Shown here: piece by piece, positions 46,007 through 56,300 of the stretch
How the letters are laid out: each line of letters starts with the position of its first letter
How positions within the stretch are numbered: the first letter of the stretch is position 1
Assembly (NCBI GenBank): GCA_022072455.1
Contig: JAJVHY010000004.1
Coordinates: 186,001 to 250,000 of the forward strand
DNA from: Verrucomicrobiia bacterium
Lineage (GTDB): Bacteria > Verrucomicrobiota > Verrucomicrobiia > Palsa-1439
Direction: 5' to 3'
DNA length: 64,000 nucleotides
Notes under the pieces: model-generated
Seen by the model: only the letters and a program-made list of their open reading frames with translations
Databases searched by the model: none
Told to the model about the DNA's origin: nothing
Translations under genes and position numbers: made by a program

Positions 46007-47328
46007 AGAAGCGGTACGCCATCGTCGGTATGAGCCATCGGGCACTCCGGCTGTTTGTGGATGCGTTGCTGGATCAATACCGGACCGCGGGCGAAATCGT
46101 CGCTTATGTGGACATCTCGCAGGAACGCATGGACCTGATGAATGAGGCCAAGCAGACGGCGATTCCCACGTTCCTCGCCCACCGGTACGAGGAGATGCTG
46201 GAGACGGTAAAACCGGATGTCGTCATCGTCGCGAGTGTGGATGCGACACATCACGCGTACGTGATTCCCGCGCTGGAACGGAACATTGACGTGTTCTGCG
46301 AGAAACCGCTCACGACAGACGCCGAAAAGGTGCGCGCGATATTGCTGGCCGAGAAGAAGAGCAAGGGCCGCGTCACGGTCACGTTCAACTACCGGTACAT
46401 GCCGCACAGCACCAAACTCCGGGAACTCCTGCTCGAAGATCGCGTCGGCAAAGTCGTTACGCTCGACATGCATTACTACCTCGACACGTACCACGGCAGT
46501 TCCTACTTCATGCGCTGGAATCGCCGCCGCGACATGTCGGGCGGGCTGTGCACCCACAAGTGCAGCCACCACTTCGACTTGATTCAATGGTGGATCGGTC
46601 AAAAGCCGGTCGAGGTGTTCGCCTACGGCGGGCGCGCCTATTACGGCCCGACCGGCCCGCGCAACCCCTCGCGGAAAGATGGCCGGGTCTGTCCGAGCTG
46701 CGACGAACGCCCAAAGTGCGACTACTACATGCGTTGGCACAGTGAAGAGTGGCGCGGCGGCCAGAGCACCGGCCACGATGACGACCATGTCAGCGGCGTG
46801 CAAGCGTTGAGCCATTATGCGAATGCCGAGGCGCGCCGCTGCATTTACGATTCCGAAATCGACATCGAGGATCACTACAGCGCGGTTGTGAAATTCGACG
46901 GCGGCGCGCTGCTGAACTACAGCCTCAATGCTTCTCTGCCCTACGAGGGCTACCGGCTTTCGATCAATGGACTCAACGGGCGATTGGAAACTACCAGCCT
47001 CGAATTCCGGCAAGGCGTTCAGCCACCGGTCGGGATCAACAACCGGGCCATCACCGTGATGGAACTCTTCGGCGCCACGCACACCGTTCAGCCGGTCACG
47101 TTGCCGGGCGACCACAGCGGAGCCGATCCGGTGATGCAGGAAGAACTTCTGCGGGGCCGGAATCCGCACGAAACGATTTCACGTTTGGCCCCATTGGCAG
47201 ACGGCGCACTCGCGGTACTGGTCGGCATCGCCATGCGCGAGTCTATCGCCACCGGTCAGCCCGTGCGCATTGCCGACCTGCTCGGCCCTGAACTGAGCCG
47301 GGACATTTTTGGCAAGGTGAACTCATGA
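46003..47328 (+). CDS. Gfo/Idh/MocA-family oxidoreductase with Cys motif (3 of 3 in cluster)
   Basis: This 441-residue dehydrogenase has a slightly unusual nucleotide-binding start (YAIVGMSHRAL), CEKPLTT at the EKP position, and GGLCTHKCSHHFDLIQWW in the second domain, the same arrangement as the enzyme at 42868. It also has a Cys cluster, RVCPSCDERPKCDYYM, that may bind zinc. It is longer than the family norm by about 80 residues because of this insert. It overlaps the isomerase and the deacetylase genes by 4 nt. Probably an oxidoreductase on a sugar or sugar acid; substrate unknown. Confidence 0.9.
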   Translation: MKKRYAIVGMSHRALRLFVDALLDQYRTAGEIVAYVDISQERMDLMNEAKQTAIPTFLAHRYEEMLETVKPDVVIVASVDATHHAYVIPALERNIDVFCEKPLTTDAEKVRAILLAEKKSKGRVTVTFNYRYMPHSTKLRELLLEDRVGKVVTLDMHYYLDTYHGSSYFMRWNRRRDMSGGLCTHKCSHHFDLIQWWIGQKPVEVFAYGGRAYYGPTGPRNPSRKDGRVCPSCDERPKCDYYMRWHSEEWRGGQSTGHDDDHVSGVQALSHYANAEARRCIYDSEIDIEDHYSAVVKFDGGALLNYSLNASLPYEGYRLSINGLNGRLETTSLEFRQGVQPPVGINNRAITVMELFGATHTVQPVTLPGDHSGADPVMQEELLRGRNPHETISRLAPLADGALAVLVGIAMRESIATGQPVRIADLLGPELSRDIFGKVNS

Positions 47329-48062
47329 CCTGGGCCGGCAATCATCGCGGCGCAGTGTCACTGACCTACGACGACAACCTGCCGGTCCATCACGAGGTCG
47401 TCGCGCCCCTGCTCGCATCAAAAGGGATTACCGGCACGTTCTACCTGTCAGGCGGTTCCGGGCTGACTCAATCCGTGGACGTTTGGCGCAAGGTGGCCGG
47501 CTTAGGGCATGAACTCGGCAATCATTCACTCTTTCATGCTTGCCGGCGTGAGCCACCGGAACGTTACGGCTGGTTGGCGCCGACTTACGACCTTTGCCAG
47601 TACACCCCGCAGCGTTGGCGCGACGAGATACGCATCATGAACTGTCTGCTCCAGCAGATTGACGGTCGCGCGGAACGGACGTTCGGCAAGCCGTGCGGAC
47701 ACGCGACGATCGGTCCTGCCGGTAGCGAAACCCGGCTCGATGAGTTGATACTCGCGATGTTCCCGGCCAGCCGCGGCGGTGGCCAACAGGACATCATCAC
47801 TTCCGGCCACATCGATTTCGCAAACCTGAACAGCGTCGGCGGCGACGGCAAGACTTTCGAACAACTCCGCCCTTGGATCGAGAAGGCGGAGCAGCAAGGC
47901 GGCTGGCTCATTCTCACGATGCACGGAGTGGGTGCGGGCGTCCCGCACGGATTGTTCATCGAGACCGACCAACATGCCGCGCTCGTTGATTACCTCGCGG
48001 CAAATCGCGAGCGGATCTGGAGCGCCTCCGTTCTGGACGTCGTGAAGCGGCTCAAAACATGA
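47325..48062 (+). CDS. Polysaccharide deacetylase (NodB domain)-like protein
   Basis: This 245-residue protein shows NodB motif 1 as SLTYDDN (Asp16-Asp17 from the start) and motif 2 as GNHSLFHA, the His-Ser-x-x-His metal site. Later motifs are divergent, with a Cys/His-containing GKPCGHATIG and an end strand LILTMHGVG that supplies the last His. The enzyme family removes N- or O-acetyl groups from carbohydrates with a divalent metal. No signal peptide is present, so it would act on intracellular oligosaccharides or sugars. It is ATGA-coupled on both sides within the catabolic set. Confidence 0.85.
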   Translation: MTWAGNHRGAVSLTYDDNLPVHHEVVAPLLASKGITGTFYLSGGSGLTQSVDVWRKVAGLGHELGNHSLFHACRREPPERYGWLAPTYDLCQYTPQRWRDEIRIMNCLLQQIDGRAERTFGKPCGHATIGPAGSETRLDELILAMFPASRGGGQQDIITSGHIDFANLNSVGGDGKTFEQLRPWIEKAEQQGGWLILTMHGVGAGVPHGLFIETDQHAALVDYLAANRERIWSASVLDVVKRLKT

Positions 48063-49153
48063 TACCGGCTGCGCCAACTCTCGCGTGGAAACCCGACTGG
48101 GCCGAAGCCCGTCGGGCACTGACCGATTGGTGGGCGGGCCGCGGCCTGGCGATTTCCGTCATCGCACCGAAGGAACAACCGTGGGAAGAAATACCGGCGC
48201 CGGTCAAGCCGGCTGATCCCAAGGATTGGTGGATGGACGTGACGTACTGGGTCCAGCGGGCGCACCGCAACATGTCCCGAACGTACTACGGCGGCGTCGC
48301 GTTTCCCGCGTTCAACACCACCATTGGCGGCGCCGGCAGCCTCGGACTGTTCCTCGGCGCAACCGGTGTACCGGCGGAGACAACGCTCTGGTACGAGCCT
48401 TCGATCCACGACCCGGCAACGCATCCACCGCTGCGGTTCGACCCTGAGAACGCTTGGTGGAAACTGCACATCGAGTTGCTCGAACAAGCCTTGGGCCAAT
48501 CGCGCGGCCGGTACATCGTGGGCTTCCCCGACCTCATCGAAAACATCGATACCCTCGCGCAGCTTCGCGAATCGCAGGTCGTCCTGATGGATTTGGTGGA
48601 ACGCCCCGACTGGGTGAAGGCGCGGCTCGCCGAGATCAATGCCGCGTTTTTCGAGTGCTACGACCGGCTCTGGGAAATCCTGCGCGACCCGTGGGGCGGC
48701 AGCGCCTTCTTCGCCTTCCAGTTGTGGGGCGCGGGTCGGGTCTGCAAGATCCAATGTGATTTGTCCTGCATGATCAGCCCCGCGATGTTCCGCGAATTTG
48801 TCGTGCCGGGCTTGACCGAGCAGTGCGAACGCCTTGATTACACGCTTTATCACCTCGACGGCACCCAAGCCCTGCACCATCTTGATGCGCTGTTGGAAAT
48901 CGAAGCGCTCGCTGCCATCGAATGGACGCCGCAAGCCGGCCTGCCCGGTGGCGGTTCGCCGCGTTGGCACGATCTCTATCGGCGCATCAAGGCCGCCGGT
49001 AAAAGTGTGCAGGCCATCGGCGTAAAGCCGGACGAGATCGAACCGCTCATCGAGGCTGTCGGCGCCGACGGATTGTACATCCACACGCGGACGCCCACTG
49101 AACCGGCAGCCCGCGCTTTACTCAATAAGTTTGGGTGGAAGCCACGGAGTTAG
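48059..49153 (+). CDS. Uroporphyrinogen decarboxylase-like (URO-D/MtaA fold) protein
   Basis: This 364-residue protein resembles the URO-D-type TIM barrels that include methylcobamide:CoM methyltransferases rather than true haem-synthesis HemE. Supporting stretches are GFPDLIENIDTLAQL, LVERPDWVKARL, the IQCDLSCMISPAMFREFVVP helix and YHLDGTQALHHLD, where His/Asp could bind zinc. It lacks the N-terminal arginine motif expected of HemE. It is coupled by ATGA to the deacetylase gene, so a role in sugar metabolism, such as transfer of a methyl group from a methylated sugar, is a reasonable inference. No corrinoid protein gene is in the window. Confidence 0.72.
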   Translation: MIPAAPTLAWKPDWAEARRALTDWWAGRGLAISVIAPKEQPWEEIPAPVKPADPKDWWMDVTYWVQRAHRNMSRTYYGGVAFPAFNTTIGGAGSLGLFLGATGVPAETTLWYEPSIHDPATHPPLRFDPENAWWKLHIELLEQALGQSRGRYIVGFPDLIENIDTLAQLRESQVVLMDLVERPDWVKARLAEINAAFFECYDRLWEILRDPWGGSAFFAFQLWGAGRVCKIQCDLSCMISPAMFREFVVPGLTEQCERLDYTLYHLDGTQALHHLDALLEIEALAAIEWTPQAGLPGGGSPRWHDLYRRIKAAGKSVQAIGVKPDEIEPLIEAVGADGLYIHTRTPTEPAARALLNKFGWKPRS

Positions 49154-49187
49154 TACCATGGACCGGCAATTACGCTGACCACAACCG

Positions 49188-51242
49188 ATGAAATCACCGC
49201 CAGAAACAACCCAATCCGCGACCTCCCGCGCCGCACTGATGTTGGCCGGGGTGGTGGCGTTACTCGGTGTTTTGTTTATTGGCTTCTTTCCGCACTGGTA
49301 CGAGGTCGTCGTGTTCTCCATCCCGGCCCCGCAGATCGCGGTGAACGCACTCGGACCACTGGTGTTTTTCCTCATCATCGCGCTGGTTGCCGGCGTCAAT
49401 CCGATTTTGCGCGCTTGGGCGCCGCGTCTGTCGTTTGGCAGCCGGGAACTCTTCTGGATTGTGTCCGTCTGGCTGCTGGCCGGGGTGATTTCGTACACGC
49501 AACTCACCACGCCCGCCTTGTCGGTCGCCGGTAATACTTTCAACCCCGTCAGCGGACAAACCATGAGCAAGCGAGTCGAGTTCCATTCGCTGCTTAATTC
49601 CAATCTGTTCCTGCCGGCCGACGCCGCGAAAGACTACTACTACGGCACCGGCAACGGTCTGCACCGGCTCTCGTTCGCCGACGTGCCGTGGCGCGAGTGG
49701 CGCCAGCCGCTGCTGTTTTGGATTCCGTTACTGCTCTGCGTCGTCGCGCTCTCACTCTCGCTCGTGCGGATCGTCCACCGGCAATGGTCCAAACACGAAC
49801 TCCTCAGTTTTCCGATTGCTGACGTCACCCAATCCCTCCTCAACCTTGAACCCGGCCGCGCGTTCCCGGCATTGTGCTACAACAAAATCTTCTGGGGCGG
49901 ATTTGGGCTGATCGGGTTCATCTGCCTCGTCAACGGCCTAAATCTGTGGTTTCCGAAAATGATCGTGGTACCGTTGGACTGGGCGTACTTTGACCTCATC
50001 AAACAGTTCCCGTTCCTGAACGACTATTGCGGCCGGGAAGCGTATTCGTTGTTTCGCGGGATGGCGTATCCATTCATCGTCGCCCTGGCGGTGCTGTTGC
50101 CGGCGGAGATCTCGCTGACGTGCTGGCTGGGCTGGGTGTTGATGGTGTTTGGGACCGGGTTCTATTTCCTGTCGACCGGTGAAACCATCGGCGCCACGGA
50201 AACCTCACAAATCCAAGCCGGCATGTATGTCGCCATGCTCGTGACCATCGCGTTCATCGGACGCCGCGAATACCTCGCCGTGGGGCGGCACGCGTTTCGG
50301 CTGCGCTTGCCGGAGGAACCGCAACTCCGGCGGTCAGTCGTCGCCTGCCGGGTGTTCATTGTCAGCTTCGCCGCGCTGACCGGGTTGCTGATGGTAGCCG
50401 GGTTACCGTGGCCGGTTGCCCTCGTGGCGGTGGCGTGTTTCACACTGGTACTGCTGTTGGCTGCGCGGATGACAGCGGAAATCGGCTTGCCGTGGCTGCC
50501 GCATCTGAGCGGGCTGATGCAGGGGTTGCCGGTCAAGATTCTCGGAGCAGCGGCGTTGGGGCCGCAGGCGTTGGCGATGTTGACGGTGCTCGGCGTGGCC
50601 GTGGGCTCGGACATGACCAACAGCATCGTGGCTCAAGCCACCACCTGCGCCAAACTCGACGACAACCAGTCGAAGCGCCGCCGTGAACTGGGACTGCGAT
50701 TATGGTTGGGGATCGGCATCGGCGTCGCGCTCTTGGCGACGGTCGTGGCGACGTTGTCGAATAACTACAGTTTCGGCGCGCGGCGCGAGGAAAAAATCGT
50801 TGCCAACCTGCGCTCCAGCGTGGAACAAACCAGCTCCCAAATCAACCAACTCCGAGCCGAAGGCATCACCGGCAACTCCGCGGACCTGGCGCGCGTGAAA
50901 TCGGAGCCGAAGTTCTGGCGATTCTTCCTCTACGGGGCCGTCATCGTCGGTGGATGCGCCTTGCTGCGATTGCGCTTCACGTGGTGGCCGTTTCATCCAT
51001 TACCGCTGCTGTTATTCGGGAGTTGGACGTTGTCGCGACTGTATTTTTCGTTCCTGATCGGTTGGCTGATCAAGCTGGCGCTGGTCAAGATTGCCGGCGG
51101 GAAAGTATTTGCGGCGTCCAAACCGTTTTTCATCGGAATCATCGTCGGCCAGATATTCATGGCCACGCTGTGGATGTTTGTGGGAGCGATTTATTATCTG
51201 GCGACCGGAACCCAACCGCCGGCAGTGAACCTGTTCATGTAA
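49188..51242 (+). CDS. Polytopic membrane protein of DUF6785/OPT-like type
   Basis: This 684-residue inner-membrane protein has about a dozen or more predicted helices. It follows the pattern of the DUF6785 plus DUF6784 families, which are distantly related to OPT oligopeptide transporters and restricted mostly to PVC bacteria. Distinct stretches are FPIADVTQSLLN, the conserved loop before the middle helices, SDMTNSIVAQATTCAKLDD in a cytoplasmic loop and a charged helix RREEKIVANLRSSVEQTSSQ. The C-terminal 150 residues have three more helices. It begins 34 nt after the URO-D-like gene and ends 6 nt before the MacB-like permease, so it belongs to the ABC cassette. Substrate unknown. Confidence 0.82.
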   Translation: MKSPPETTQSATSRAALMLAGVVALLGVLFIGFFPHWYEVVVFSIPAPQIAVNALGPLVFFLIIALVAGVNPILRAWAPRLSFGSRELFWIVSVWLLAGVISYTQLTTPALSVAGNTFNPVSGQTMSKRVEFHSLLNSNLFLPADAAKDYYYGTGNGLHRLSFADVPWREWRQPLLFWIPLLLCVVALSLSLVRIVHRQWSKHELLSFPIADVTQSLLNLEPGRAFPALCYNKIFWGGFGLIGFICLVNGLNLWFPKMIVVPLDWAYFDLIKQFPFLNDYCGREAYSLFRGMAYPFIVALAVLLPAEISLTCWLGWVLMVFGTGFYFLSTGETIGATETSQIQAGMYVAMLVTIAFIGRREYLAVGRHAFRLRLPEEPQLRRSVVACRVFIVSFAALTGLLMVAGLPWPVALVAVACFTLVLLLAARMTAEIGLPWLPHLSGLMQGLPVKILGAAALGPQALAMLTVLGVAVGSDMTNSIVAQATTCAKLDDNQSKRRRELGLRLWLGIGIGVALLATVVATLSNNYSFGARREEKIVANLRSSVEQTSSQINQLRAEGITGNSADLARVKSEPKFWRFFLYGAVIVGGCALLRLRFTWWPFHPLPLLLFGSWTLSRLYFSFLIGWLIKLALVKIAGGKVFAASKPFFIGIIVGQIFMATLWMFVGAIYYLATGTQPPAVNLFM

Positions 51243-51248
51243 CCGACC

Positions 51249-52658
51249 ATGCCCAACCTCGAAGTCAAAGAACAATTACCGCTTTCGTTCCGGCGACTGC
51301 TGGAGATTTCGCTGGGCAGCATCGTCTACCGGCTGCTGCGATCGGCGGTGACGGTGGCGATCATCGTGCTGGCGATTGCCTTTTTGGCGCAGATCATGAT
51401 GGACGGCTTTCTCGGTCGCGCCGCCCGGCAAGCCGCCCAATCGCGGGCGGACAAACTCGCCGCCTACAGTCGTTTCCTCCGGCAAGTGTCGTCCGTCGAT
51501 GCCGATGAACCGCTCGTGGCCAGCTTCGCCAAAGTCCAACCCGACACCGCGGCATTCCACAATTTGCGCCGCTGGGGTACCGGGGACACGGCCCGGTTCA
51601 TCGCCCTCAGCCGGCAAGCCCAGGTGTACCGGGAGTTCTTCGACGCAATTCCGCTCGGCCGGCGCGTTCTGCTCGTGCAACATCAGGCTGGCTTGGCGGT
51701 CTTCGATTGGCTGGCGCAACCAGAAAACTACCAGTCTTTCCGTGAGCAACTGCAGCGCATGCCGGCGTTGCGGTTGCCGGCGGGGCTGGCGGAATTTCTG
51801 ACTGACTGGCCGTGGTACCGCCAGCAGTTGTCCGCGGTGAAGTCAGCCTACGCCCGCGTGATCGCCGGTGTGGGCGACGTTGACGACCAACTCGCGAAAC
51901 AGCCGACGGAGTTCTTCTCGCATCTGGCGGCAATCGGTTTCGCGGTGGACGCCGAGGTGCAAGCTGACATCCTGCGCGGTTTCGAGCATCAACAGCGCGT
52001 CCGGTGGGCCTTTGCGCAGTTGAAAGCGCCGCCCGTCGCGGCGGGCTGGAGCCGGCAGTTCCAGGAGCCGTTCAGCCCGGGCGCGGCGCTGGTGTCCTGC
52101 GCCGGCTCACCGGCCCGCAGGGCTTGGGTCGCCCAAACTCTCGGCGGTCTGGACACGGAAAAATTTCGGGCCGTCGCCAGTGAATATCGAGCCGACGAAC
52201 GCCTCCAGAAAACCGCTCAAGAGCTCCTCAGCCGCTACGGTTCGGCGAACGCGTTGAGCGAACGCGTGGTGTGGTTGATCGTCGTCTCATTCCTCGTGTG
52301 CGTGGTCGGGATCGCCAACGCGATGTTGATGAGCGTGCTGGAGCGGTTCAAGGAAATCGCCACGATGAAATGCCTCGGGGCGCGCCGGCAGACAATCGCG
52401 TTTCTGTTCGTGACCGAGTCGGTCATCGTCGGCGTGATCGGCGGGATTGTCGGCACGGTGTTGGGGCTGATCATTGTGGTGGTTCGGCATGCGCTGGCGT
52501 ACGGCCGCGTGACGTTCGAGCGGTTTCCCACCGGCGACCTGGCGCTGACGTTCATGGCGTGTTTCTGTTGCAGTCTGCTGCTGGCGGGAATCGCGGCCAT
52601 CTATCCGGCCTTGGTCGCCGCCAAGATGGCGCCGATGGAGGCGATGCGCGTCGAATGA
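51249..52658 (+). CDS. MacB-like ABC transporter permease (FtsX domain)
   Basis: This 469-residue inner-membrane protein has the classic four-helix FtsX topology: one helix near the N-terminus (AVTVAIIVLAIAFLAQIM), a soluble domain of about 300 residues facing outwards, and three C-terminal helices beginning VVWLIVVSFLVCVVGIAN. Between them lies the coupling segment ERFKEIATMKCLGARRQTI, a hallmark of MacB/LolCE permeases, and it ends with APMEAMRVE. Such permeases transmit ATP-driven movements to an outer domain rather than forming a channel. It is ATGA-coupled to its ATPase at 52655. Start ATG 51249 follows the upstream stop by 6 nt. Confidence 0.9.
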   Translation: MPNLEVKEQLPLSFRRLLEISLGSIVYRLLRSAVTVAIIVLAIAFLAQIMMDGFLGRAARQAAQSRADKLAAYSRFLRQVSSVDADEPLVASFAKVQPDTAAFHNLRRWGTGDTARFIALSRQAQVYREFFDAIPLGRRVLLVQHQAGLAVFDWLAQPENYQSFREQLQRMPALRLPAGLAEFLTDWPWYRQQLSAVKSAYARVIAGVGDVDDQLAKQPTEFFSHLAAIGFAVDAEVQADILRGFEHQQRVRWAFAQLKAPPVAAGWSRQFQEPFSPGAALVSCAGSPARRAWVAQTLGGLDTEKFRAVASEYRADERLQKTAQELLSRYGSANALSERVVWLIVVSFLVCVVGIANAMLMSVLERFKEIATMKCLGARRQTIAFLFVTESVIVGVIGGIVGTVLGLIIVVVRHALAYGRVTFERFPTGDLALTFMACFCCSLLLAGIAAIYPALVAAKMAPMEAMRVE

Positions 52659-53389
52659 GCCGCTCCACCACCATCATCCGCACCCGCGCGGTCACCAAGC
52701 ATTACCGGAAAGGCGAGGTGGTGACACAGGCGTTGCGCGGCGTGACCTGCGAGATTCGCCGGGGCGAATTCATCTCCGTGATGGGACCGAGCGGCTCCGG
52801 CAAATCCACCTTCTTTAACGTCATCGGCGCGCTCTCGACGCCGACGGCGGGCCGAGTGTTGATCGACGAAGTGGACGTGGCGCAACTCAGCAACGACGAA
52901 CTGGCCTATGTCCGCTGCAAGAAAATCGGCTACGTCTTCCAGTCCTACAATCTCGTGACCGCCATGACCGCGCTGGAGAATGTGATGACGCCGATGTTGT
53001 TTGCCGGGGTCATTCCCGATGAGGCGCGCACACGCGGGATGAAGTTGCTCGGACGAGTCGGGCTGGCGGAGAAATGGTTTCACCAGCCGAAGCAACTTTC
53101 CGGTGGCCAACAGCAACGCGTGGCCATCGCCCGCGCGCTGGCCAACCGGCCGCGGATCCTGTTGTGCGACGAATTGACAGCCAACCTTGACCTGCAGACC
53201 GGCGAGGCGATCATCCAACTGCTCGTGGAACTGAACAAGCAGGACGGCGTGACGATCATCTGCGCCACACATGATTACCGGATGCTCGACAAGAGCGACC
53301 GGATCTTTTGGATTCGCGATGGCGTGATTGACCGGATCGAAAACCGCGCCGACCTGAAGATCAGCACCGGCACGATTGGAGGACTGTGA
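52655..53389 (+). CDS. ABC transporter ATPase (MacB/LolD type), copy 1
   Basis: This 244-residue ATPase has Walker [10 protein letters not shown] (44-52), the Q-loop YVFQSYNLV, signature [14 protein letters not shown] from residue 148 and Walker [12 protein letters not shown]. Two deviations stand out: a Cys precedes the Walker B Asp172 and Leu174 replaces the near-invariant Pro of DEPT. Glu173, the catalytic base, is kept, and the switch His is in ATHDYRM, so hydrolysis should still occur. The ATG at 52655 is in ATGA overlap with the permease; an open frame back to 52271 is antisense-like noise within the permease gene. It ends in GTGA with the giant fusion gene, its likely second permease partner. 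Confidence 0.92.
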   Translation: MSRSTTIIRTRAVTKHYRKGEVVTQALRGVTCEIRRGEFISVMGPSGSGKSTFFNVIGALSTPTAGRVLIDEVDVAQLSNDELAYVRCKKIGYVFQSYNLVTAMTALENVMTPMLFAGVIPDEARTRGMKLLGRVGLAEKWFHQPKQLSGGQQQRVAIARALANRPRILLCDELTANLDLQTGEAIIQLLVELNKQDGVTIICATHDYRMLDKSDRIFWIRDGVIDRIENRADLKISTGTIGGL

Positions 53390-56300
53390 TTCTCACACTT
53401 CTCCTTGCCAGCACATTACTGACCGCAAACTACGACGAAGACGTGCGGGCATTGACGGCGACACCGCATCGTATGGCCGGCACGGCGGAAGGCGAACGCG
53501 CCGGCAACTACATCGAAGCTGAACTGCGCAAATTGCCGGGACAGGTGTTCGCACAACGGTTCAGTTTTCCCCAACAGATCACCACAACCTGCGAATTGCG
53601 CACAGCGACCGGCATCATCCCGCTGCAACCGCTAGCCGCCAACGGGCTGCAGCCGAGCGTCGGCACAATCACCAACGGCATCGTCGTCGCGGATTTCAAC
53701 AGTCGGGGCACGATCAACGATGCGTTCCGGCAAGGCGCGAACGCCATCATCTTCGTCGGCGACGAGAAGAATGACCGGCTATTCTTACAAGACAAACGGA
53801 CATTCATTACGGCGGACATTCCACGGTTTTATGTCTCGCGACAGAACGCCAGCAACTTGACCGGCACGATTGTCTCGCAAGTCGAATGGCAGCCACGGAC
53901 GGGACGGAACATCTTCCTGTGGATTCCCGGCACGACGAAAAAGGAGTTCGTCATTCTCTCGACCTACTACGATTCGGAGGGGGTTGTGCCGGAGAATTCG
54001 CCCAGCCCAGCCGCGGCGGCGAACTGCGCGGCGTTGCTCGAGACGGCGCGGCGGCTGGCGGCAAGTCCACCGCAGCGGTCCGTGTTGATCGCCTTCTTCG
54101 ACAACCACGCGAACTTCATGGAGGGTGGCCGTCATTTTTTCGCGGCGTACCGGCGGAGCATACCGGAACGGATTGAAGATCCGTTGCCGGTTCGGCTGCG
54201 CTTCGTCCGGGAAGAGCGCGCGTATTTGAAGCAGGTCTTGGCCAAGCCGCATTTTACTCAGGAACTATTGCGCGATGAATCGAAGCAGCGGTACGAGCAC
54301 TGCCAGGAGCAGTTGACGCTGGCGCGACTCAAACACGAGAACGTCGATGAGTTGAAGAACCAAAAGCAGATTTGGCAACGCATCCGGGAATGCGTGCGCG
54401 ACGGTGTCTCACCGCCGGACTCGCCGGAGTTTCGAGAGATGTTGGGCGCGATTCGAACACGACTGGAACGGCGGTTGCAGGAGTTAGATACGCTCGAGAC
54501 GCAGTTGAACGACAGCGTCGCGTTGACCGCGCCGTTGGCGGGACTCAACCCGGTGGGCCATGTCGCGTTCCGATTTACCGGCGGCAACTCACACTGGTTG
54601 TTCGTGCCGCGCGGATTTGCACACGAACGTTGGCTGGCGAACTTATTGGACAAAGCCCAAGTCGCCGACAACTCGCGCACCACGCCGCTCGCGTTTGTGA
54701 ATTGGCTGACTCAGGACGAAAGCAGTTTCGCGGCGGCGTTCGAGATTCCGTCTTTGACAGCGGTGACTGAGCAAGACCGTGCGCCGTCGGCTTGGATGCC
54801 GGATGCGGTCGCGAGTCCGGCGGAGTTGGCGAACATCCGCCAGCAGGCGCAGGAACTTCAGAAGTTTGTGGACATGCTCGTCAACGACCCGGCGGCGTCC
54901 GTGCCAAATCGCGTGGTACAACGCAAACGGTTGCGGATGGATGATTACCGGTGGCAGGACAACGAGCCGGTCGGGCATCAGGTGAAGAGTTTCGAGTTCG
55001 GCCAGACCGCCGCCGGGCGGATCGAGCCGAATACCATCGTCCATGTCCTCGGCGACCACTACCGGCAGTTGCAGGTGGGGGCGCCGGCGGGGCCGGTCGT
55101 GGATGATCGGTGGACGTTCGGTGCAGAGTATGTGACGTACGCCGACGCCAACGGCTGTTTTCCGCTGACGACAGTTGCGGATGTTGATTTTCTGCCGCAC
55201 GAGAGCGCGTGGGGTATGGTGCTCATCGAAGCCGCGAAGTTTGGGGCGGATGGCCGCGTGCAATCCATCACGACCGCGTCACCGCATGGCGGTCTCGGCT
55301 CGGTCAGCGCCGGTTGGAGCAGCGCGGGGTTTTACCGGTTCAAGGAGGAGGCCGGGTTCTATTCGATCCTGAATATGTTCAGCGGTCCCGGCGGGCTGAT
55401 GTTTGGCGAGACGCTGCCATTCGGGGCGCGGTGGCGACCGATCGGGTTTCATTTGCTGAACGGCCTGTCGAACGCGCAGTACAAGCGGCTGCATTTCCGG
55501 TTTGACCCACTGACCGGGCGCGGCGCGTATTACATCGACCGGCCCGAAGGCGTGAAGGTCGTGTACCAAGACCCACAAAACGAGGACGCGGTCGCGTTGT
55601 GTCTGACGCCGAAGTTCGACCGGATCGATCTGCGCGCTGTGTCGGCGCCGGACATGATCGCGCTGGATGAAACGCGGTTGCAGACGCTGCGCCGCAAAAA
55701 CATTTTGCTCAACTCGGTCGAGTACATCCACAGCCTCGCCCAGCAGGCGGCCAATTTTTCACTGGCCGGCGCGTTGGAACGCCGCGTGTATCGCCCTGTG
55801 ATGGCGGTGACCAATGACATGGTCGTGGCGGTGACGATGTTGTTGCTGCTGGCGATCCCGTTTGCGTTCGCCCTCCAGAACCTCCTGCTTTGGACGTACG
55901 ACGTGTACCGGCGGATCGGGTACTTCATACTGTTCTTCCTGCTGACATTCGGCGTGTTGTACATGGTACACCCGGCCTTCTCGTTCGCGGCGACGCCGAC
56001 GATCATCCTGCTGGCGTTTGTGGTGCTGGTGATGAGCGGCGGCGTCATTTGGATCATCGGCGATAAGTTCGTGTACGAAGTGAAAAAGATGCAGGGACTG
56101 GCCGCCGCGGCGCACACGATGGAACGCAGCCTGTTCGGCAACGTCGGCGCGGCCGTGTCGCTAGCGATCTCGATCATGCGGCGGCGGCCGGCGCGGACGG
56201 CGCTGACGGTGGTGACGGTGATTTTCCTGACGTTCACGATTTTGTCGTTTGTCTCGTTCCAGACCGAGAAAGGCGTGAACAAGTACCGGCTCGAAGCCGG

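Noticed and set aside
47990-49084. 364-codon minus-strand frame opposite the URO-D-like gene
   Set aside because: Antisense shadow of a gene with family motifs and ATGA coupling; no ribosome site or motif of its own.
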